The notes beneath the pieces are model-generated. The model did not search any database. It was given only the letters and a program-made list of their open reading frames with translations, and was not told where the DNA came from. The position numbers and the translations under genes are program-made. Source: Candidatus Zhuqueibacterota bacterium (GTDB lineage: Bacteria > BS750m-G25). Taken from it: a DNA stretch of 64,000 bases. Shown here in pieces: positions 61,113 to 64,000 of the stretch; within the stretch, counting starts at the first letter, position 1, and every line of letters starts with the position of its first letter. Where the stretch lies: NCBI GenBank assembly GCA_016783505.1, contig JADHWK010000001.1, positions 133,336 to 197,335 of the forward strand. Reading direction: 5' to 3'.

Positions 61113-62281
61113 GCCTGCTGCCCCCCATGTTCCTTGAAACAAGCGGCCAGTTGACGACCCCCGGCCCCCATATTGCCGATAGCTAGCACGACTACCTTGG
61201 GACCGCTGAGGGCCTTTACTTTACGGTAAACCTCCCCCGCCAAAGCCCCACCCAGGTTGACCATCCGGTCAGGCGAAAATCCCTGACGAAGGGCCCTTCT
61301 CCAGATGGCACGGGTCCTCTCACCAGTTAACACCAGCCAATCAGGCCGAATCCTCTCCCAAACCAGGCTTAAAAGCTGAAGTGATCTTCCAAACCGGTCG
61401 CTGCGTGAGTTAAGGATCACGATCAGGTTTTCAATGGGAGATAGCAAATCCCGGGCTTTTCCCCAAACCACCCAGGTAGAGTCGGGGTCGTTTGCAGCCA
61501 GGGCGTTGACGAAATAAAGGTCCCTATTGTCTTCTAGGATATGGAATATCTGCAGTGCCCCTGGGTCGGGGTAGGCCTTGACCATTCCCCCCAGCGCTGT
61601 CTGCCTCTCTACGCCGCAGGCCTGACAGATTGCCAGGGCCAAGGCCACGTTGTCCTGATGCTCTGGATAGCGGAATCGGGCTATCTCCTCTGGGGAAACA
61701 GAATCCTCCTTGACCGCCTTAAGATCAGTTTTCATCCGCCGGGCTGTCTTCTCCATCAAGGGAAACCATACCCTTTCGGTGGTAAAGGCCTTCCGGCCCT
61801 GGGGGAGGGTATTACAAAGGGATAGGGCCACATCCGTCAGGGTGGGTCCCATCTCATCCAGATGGTCGGGCCTGACATTGGTGAAGACCCCCAGCGTAGA
61901 CCGGATCATCCGCTGCTCACTGATCCATTGAAACTGCGGTTTGACCGCCATACATTCCACCACTAATGCCTGGGGATGCCCTCGGGCGGCAAACCGCAGG
62001 GCCCTAATCTGCTCCCCGATGGAGGGCGACCGCAGCCGATGGATAGGAATTTCCAGCCCATGTTCGTCAATAATCCGGGGAAGGGTACCTGTGGTTTTGG
62101 CGATCGTTCGTATGCCCCCAGCCCGCAGACCAGCGGCTATCAGCCGGGTCACGCTTGATTTTCCCCGGGATCCATTGACGTGAATCCGTGTGGGAATAGC
62201 GGCTAAGGCGCGACCGTGCACCCGATATTCCCACCAACCAAGAAGTATTAAAAAAATGGTGATGAATAGTATAATAATCAT
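61109..62281 (-). CDS. pgsB: Poly-gamma-glutamate synthase PgsB/CapB
   Basis: 390 residues, the size of PgsB. An N-terminal membrane helix is followed by a Mur-ligase-like amide ligase domain: P-loop HVNGSRGKSSVTRLIAAGL, then VVECMAVKPQFQWISE and TNVRPDHLDEMG, both characteristic of PgsB. It adds glutamates to the growing gamma-linked chain using ATP. First gene of the cluster. No ribosome site is visible before its ATG, and a promoter is so close that the message may be nearly leaderless. Confidence 0.94.
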   Translation of the reverse strand: MIIILFITIFLILLGWWEYRVHGRALAAIPTRIHVNGSRGKSSVTRLIAAGLRAGGIRTIAKTTGTLPRIIDEHGLEIPIHRLRSPSIGEQIRALRFAARGHPQALVVECMAVKPQFQWISEQRMIRSTLGVFTNVRPDHLDEMGPTLTDVALSLCNTLPQGRKAFTTERVWFPLMEKTARRMKTDLKAVKEDSVSPEEIARFRYPEHQDNVALALAICQACGVERQTALGGMVKAYPDPGALQIFHILEDNRDLYFVNALAANDPDSTWVVWGKARDLLSPIENLIVILNSRSDRFGRSLQLLSLVWERIRPDWLVLTGERTRAIWRRALRQGFSPDRMVNLGGALAGEVYRKVKALSGPKVVVLAIGNMGAGGRQLAACFKEHGGQQA

Positions 62282-62289
62282 TAATACTC

Positions 62290-62318
62290 AATTTAAAAAT
62301 TTTATTATATAAAGTCAA
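62290..62318 (-). promoter_or_regulatory. Promoter candidate(s) for the pgsBCW genes
   Basis: On the minus strand TTGACT (62318-62313) lies 17 bp before TAAATT (62295-62290), whose start point would fall at about the pgsB ATG. A perfect TATAAT (62309-62304) also lies here, but its -35 would be a T-run. Both are near the start codon, consistent with a leaderless or very short leader. Confidence 0.45.
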
Positions 62319-62322
62319 CAAT

Positions 62323-62351
62323 AAAAAAACCGGATAACAAAAAATTCCGGC
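62323..62351 (-). terminator. Intrinsic terminator after the propeller lipoprotein gene
   Basis: On the minus strand GCCGGAATTTTTTGTTATCCGG with a CCGGA/TCCGG stem is followed by TTTTTTT. It ends the upstream lipoprotein transcript and sits directly before the pgs promoter. Confidence 0.75.
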
Positions 62352-62451
62352 TCCTCATGGATATTTTAATTCATCGGGCGTCTGATCAGGCAGTTGCCAG
62401 AGCTCCTGCCCGATTTGCAGAAATTCCGGGATGTCCATTTACTCCCCGTCT

Positions 62452-63804
62452 TTACTCCACATCTACATCAACGGGGCGATCAAAGCCGGTCAAGGAGCCA
62501 ATCTCCCGCCCGTTTCCATCAAATCGAATGACCCTTCCCCAGTAAGCATCGGCCAATAAAATCCCCTGATGGAACACGCTGGGGTTAACGGCAAGGCTAG
62601 CCGACCAATAGGGATAGTCGAGTACTTTGATGGAATCCTCCCCGGCGGGGTACACCTGCCACACCCCATATGGGTCACTTCCAGGCTGATACCGGATTGC
62701 CCAGCAGTCCCCGGTGCTGTCATTCACGGCAACATCCATAATCAATCCGCTGAGTATGGGTCCTTCCACACCACCGTTGATCCGAAAAAGACCAGTGCGG
62801 GTCCCCACCCAACAGATCCCATCATCACTATACACTGCAATTGAAATAGGACTATCCACTGAGATAGTATCCGGATCGGTGGACGGGGAAGGACTGATCC
62901 GAATCACCCGACCCTCACCCTCATCAGCCAGCCAGGCCCATCCCGACTGGGAGTCCACAGTTATGGTAAGGTAATCTGAACAGGGTAGTCCAGAGAGGGG
63001 ATATTTCGTCAAGCCCCCATCCCGATCCAGACGGACAACGGGCGTCCCCCCTCCCTTCAAGGCCACCCAGCAGTCTTCGCTGGACTGGTCTACGGATAAG
63101 TCCAATGGCCATCCTGTCAATTCCACACTAATCATCTCTTTTCCATTCTTGTCAATCTTGATCACCTGCTGGGCAAAGTAATCTGCAACCCACAAGGTGG
63201 TATCCCGACGATATGCGGCGATTGCCACCGGGTAGCTGAACCTTATAGATAGGGGAAAAAGGTGACTCCCATCGTAGGTAATCTTGGTAATCCAACCCCA
63301 GGAATCGGCCACCCAGTAGTTGAAGGGACCGGGGCGGATGGAATCGAAGGGCGAGGGTGGACTTTCGTAACCTTCGGTGAGAGCCGTTATCCAATAGGTA
63401 TATATTGTATCATAGAACACCGTGGAATCGGCATATTGAGAGATTTTTCCAACCACTGAGAATGTATCAAATTCCGTTTGTCCTGAACATTTACGGAAAA
63501 TCCGGTATCCCAACATTCCTTCAACGGAAATGTCATCCCACTCAACGGTCACCTTCCGTTTGTCCGAGACCAGCCGCAGGCCGGTGGGCTTGCCATCCGT
63601 CTCCGGATTCAAGGGATCCAACGGGTTAGTCCGCTCCCTCTCGGAACATCCCCAGAAGACCAGCAGGGCCAGGATCAACCAGCTTAACCGCTTAGCGATC
63701 CATAGAGAACCACTACTTTTGAAAAAGCAGAGGGGCAAGGGCGCAGAGCAGACAAGGTGAAGTTCAGGATTTAGTCCATTATGTCTATTAATTGCGTTAG
63801 CCAT
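62452..63804 (-). CDS. Lipoprotein with fibronectin III-like domain and NHL-type propeller
   Basis: About 450 residues if started at ATG 63804, but the signal peptide (RLSWLILALLVFWGC, lipobox before SERERTNPLDP) begins only near residue 38, so the true start is probably later and not resolvable by eye. Then a fibronectin-III-like domain (GKPTGLRLVSDKRKVTVEWDD...) and a six-unit NHL/SMP-type propeller (WVADSWGWITKI, WVADYFAQQVIKIDKNG, LLADAYWGRVIRFDGNG). No catalytic motif. Ends with a clear terminator. 63805-64000 contains nothing that I can identify. Confidence 0.8.
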   Translation of the reverse strand: MANAINRHNGLNPELHLVCSAPLPLCFFKSSGSLWIAKRLSWLILALLVFWGCSERERTNPLDPLNPETDGKPTGLRLVSDKRKVTVEWDDISVEGMLGYRIFRKCSGQTEFDTFSVVGKISQYADSTVFYDTIYTYWITALTEGYESPPSPFDSIRPGPFNYWVADSWGWITKITYDGSHLFPLSIRFSYPVAIAAYRRDTTLWVADYFAQQVIKIDKNGKEMISVELTGWPLDLSVDQSSEDCWVALKGGGTPVVRLDRDGGLTKYPLSGLPCSDYLTITVDSQSGWAWLADEGEGRVIRISPSPSTDPDTISVDSPISIAVYSDDGICWVGTRTGLFRINGGVEGPILSGLIMDVAVNDSTGDCWAIRYQPGSDPYGVWQVYPAGEDSIKVLDYPYWSASLAVNPSVFHQGILLADAYWGRVIRFDGNGREIGSLTGFDRPVDVDVE

Positions 63805-64000
63805 CAATTTGCGGCAAGGTGTTTTCAGTAATATCAGTGATTCGTTGTCAGTTGCTTATTGTTTTTGGTAATTGACCACTAAAGTTGCACTAAAATTGTT
63901 CTTTGATAACTGGCTGATTCAAGTATTTTCTTAAGATTTTTAGCAAGTTTTCATCTCTGTGATTGAATCTCCACTCGATTTCTTTCAGATAGAGATGGAA

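Noticed and set aside
63805-64000. Possible gene at the right edge
   Set aside because: Short AT-rich stretch without ribosome site or recognisable motif; nothing can be supported.

Overview
The window reads as a chromosomal segment of a Gram-negative bacterium of the Fibrobacteres-Chlorobi-Bacteroidetes sphere or a neighbouring candidate phylum (WOR-3, Zixibacteria, KSB1 or Cloacimonadota type). That is an inference. It rests on many very large secreted proteins ending in a PNPFN-type C-terminal sorting/FlgD-like domain, on gingipain-family (C25) and M6 proteins, and on an outer-membrane secretin and beta-barrel. There is no 16S gene or other decisive phylogenetic marker. All 41 protein genes or gene remnants I accept lie on the minus strand, so transcription runs from high to low coordinates. 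The long plus-strand open frames are shadows.

Layout in window order. 1-1000: 5' part of an OPT-family transporter, with a promoter behind it and the terminator of a HepT/MntA toxin-antitoxin pair (1304-1944). 2057-6661: purF, a LysE-type exporter, a small membrane zinc-ribbon protein, an orphan sensor kinase and a TGS-domain GTPase. 6662-7776: gene-poor debris with a frameshifted DUF559 gene, a truncated DsrE-like fragment and several hairpins. 7777-26566: surface/secreted protein region (C25-like, APC permease, M6 protease, C25-like, M14 carboxypeptidase, 16-repeat propeller-like protein). 26933-45492: a type IV pilus/type II secretion-like locus. In transcription order it holds a pilin, PilT, two pseudopilin-like proteins, a PilX-like protein, PilM, PilN, PilO, a tail-bearing secreted protein, PilP-like, PilQ, an Ig-like lipoprotein, PilB, a DUF2283 protein, PilC and PilD. 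45725-55855: two giant C25-like proteins. 55869-59032: LVIVD lipoprotein, outer-membrane barrel candidate and an unknown envelope protein. 59401-62281: poly-gamma-glutamate genes pgsB, pgsC and pgsW. 62452-63804: a propeller lipoprotein.

The strongest story is the pairing of a nearly complete pilus/T2S-type machine with eight secreted proteins sharing one C-terminal tail. Seven flank the locus and one is inserted between pilO and pilP. No T9SS core gene is visible here, so how these tails are handled is open. All four C25-like proteins keep the catalytic cysteine context but have Trp or Ala where gingipains have the catalytic His. A second theme is intergenic DNA rich in short palindromes of several families, some flanked by direct repeats.
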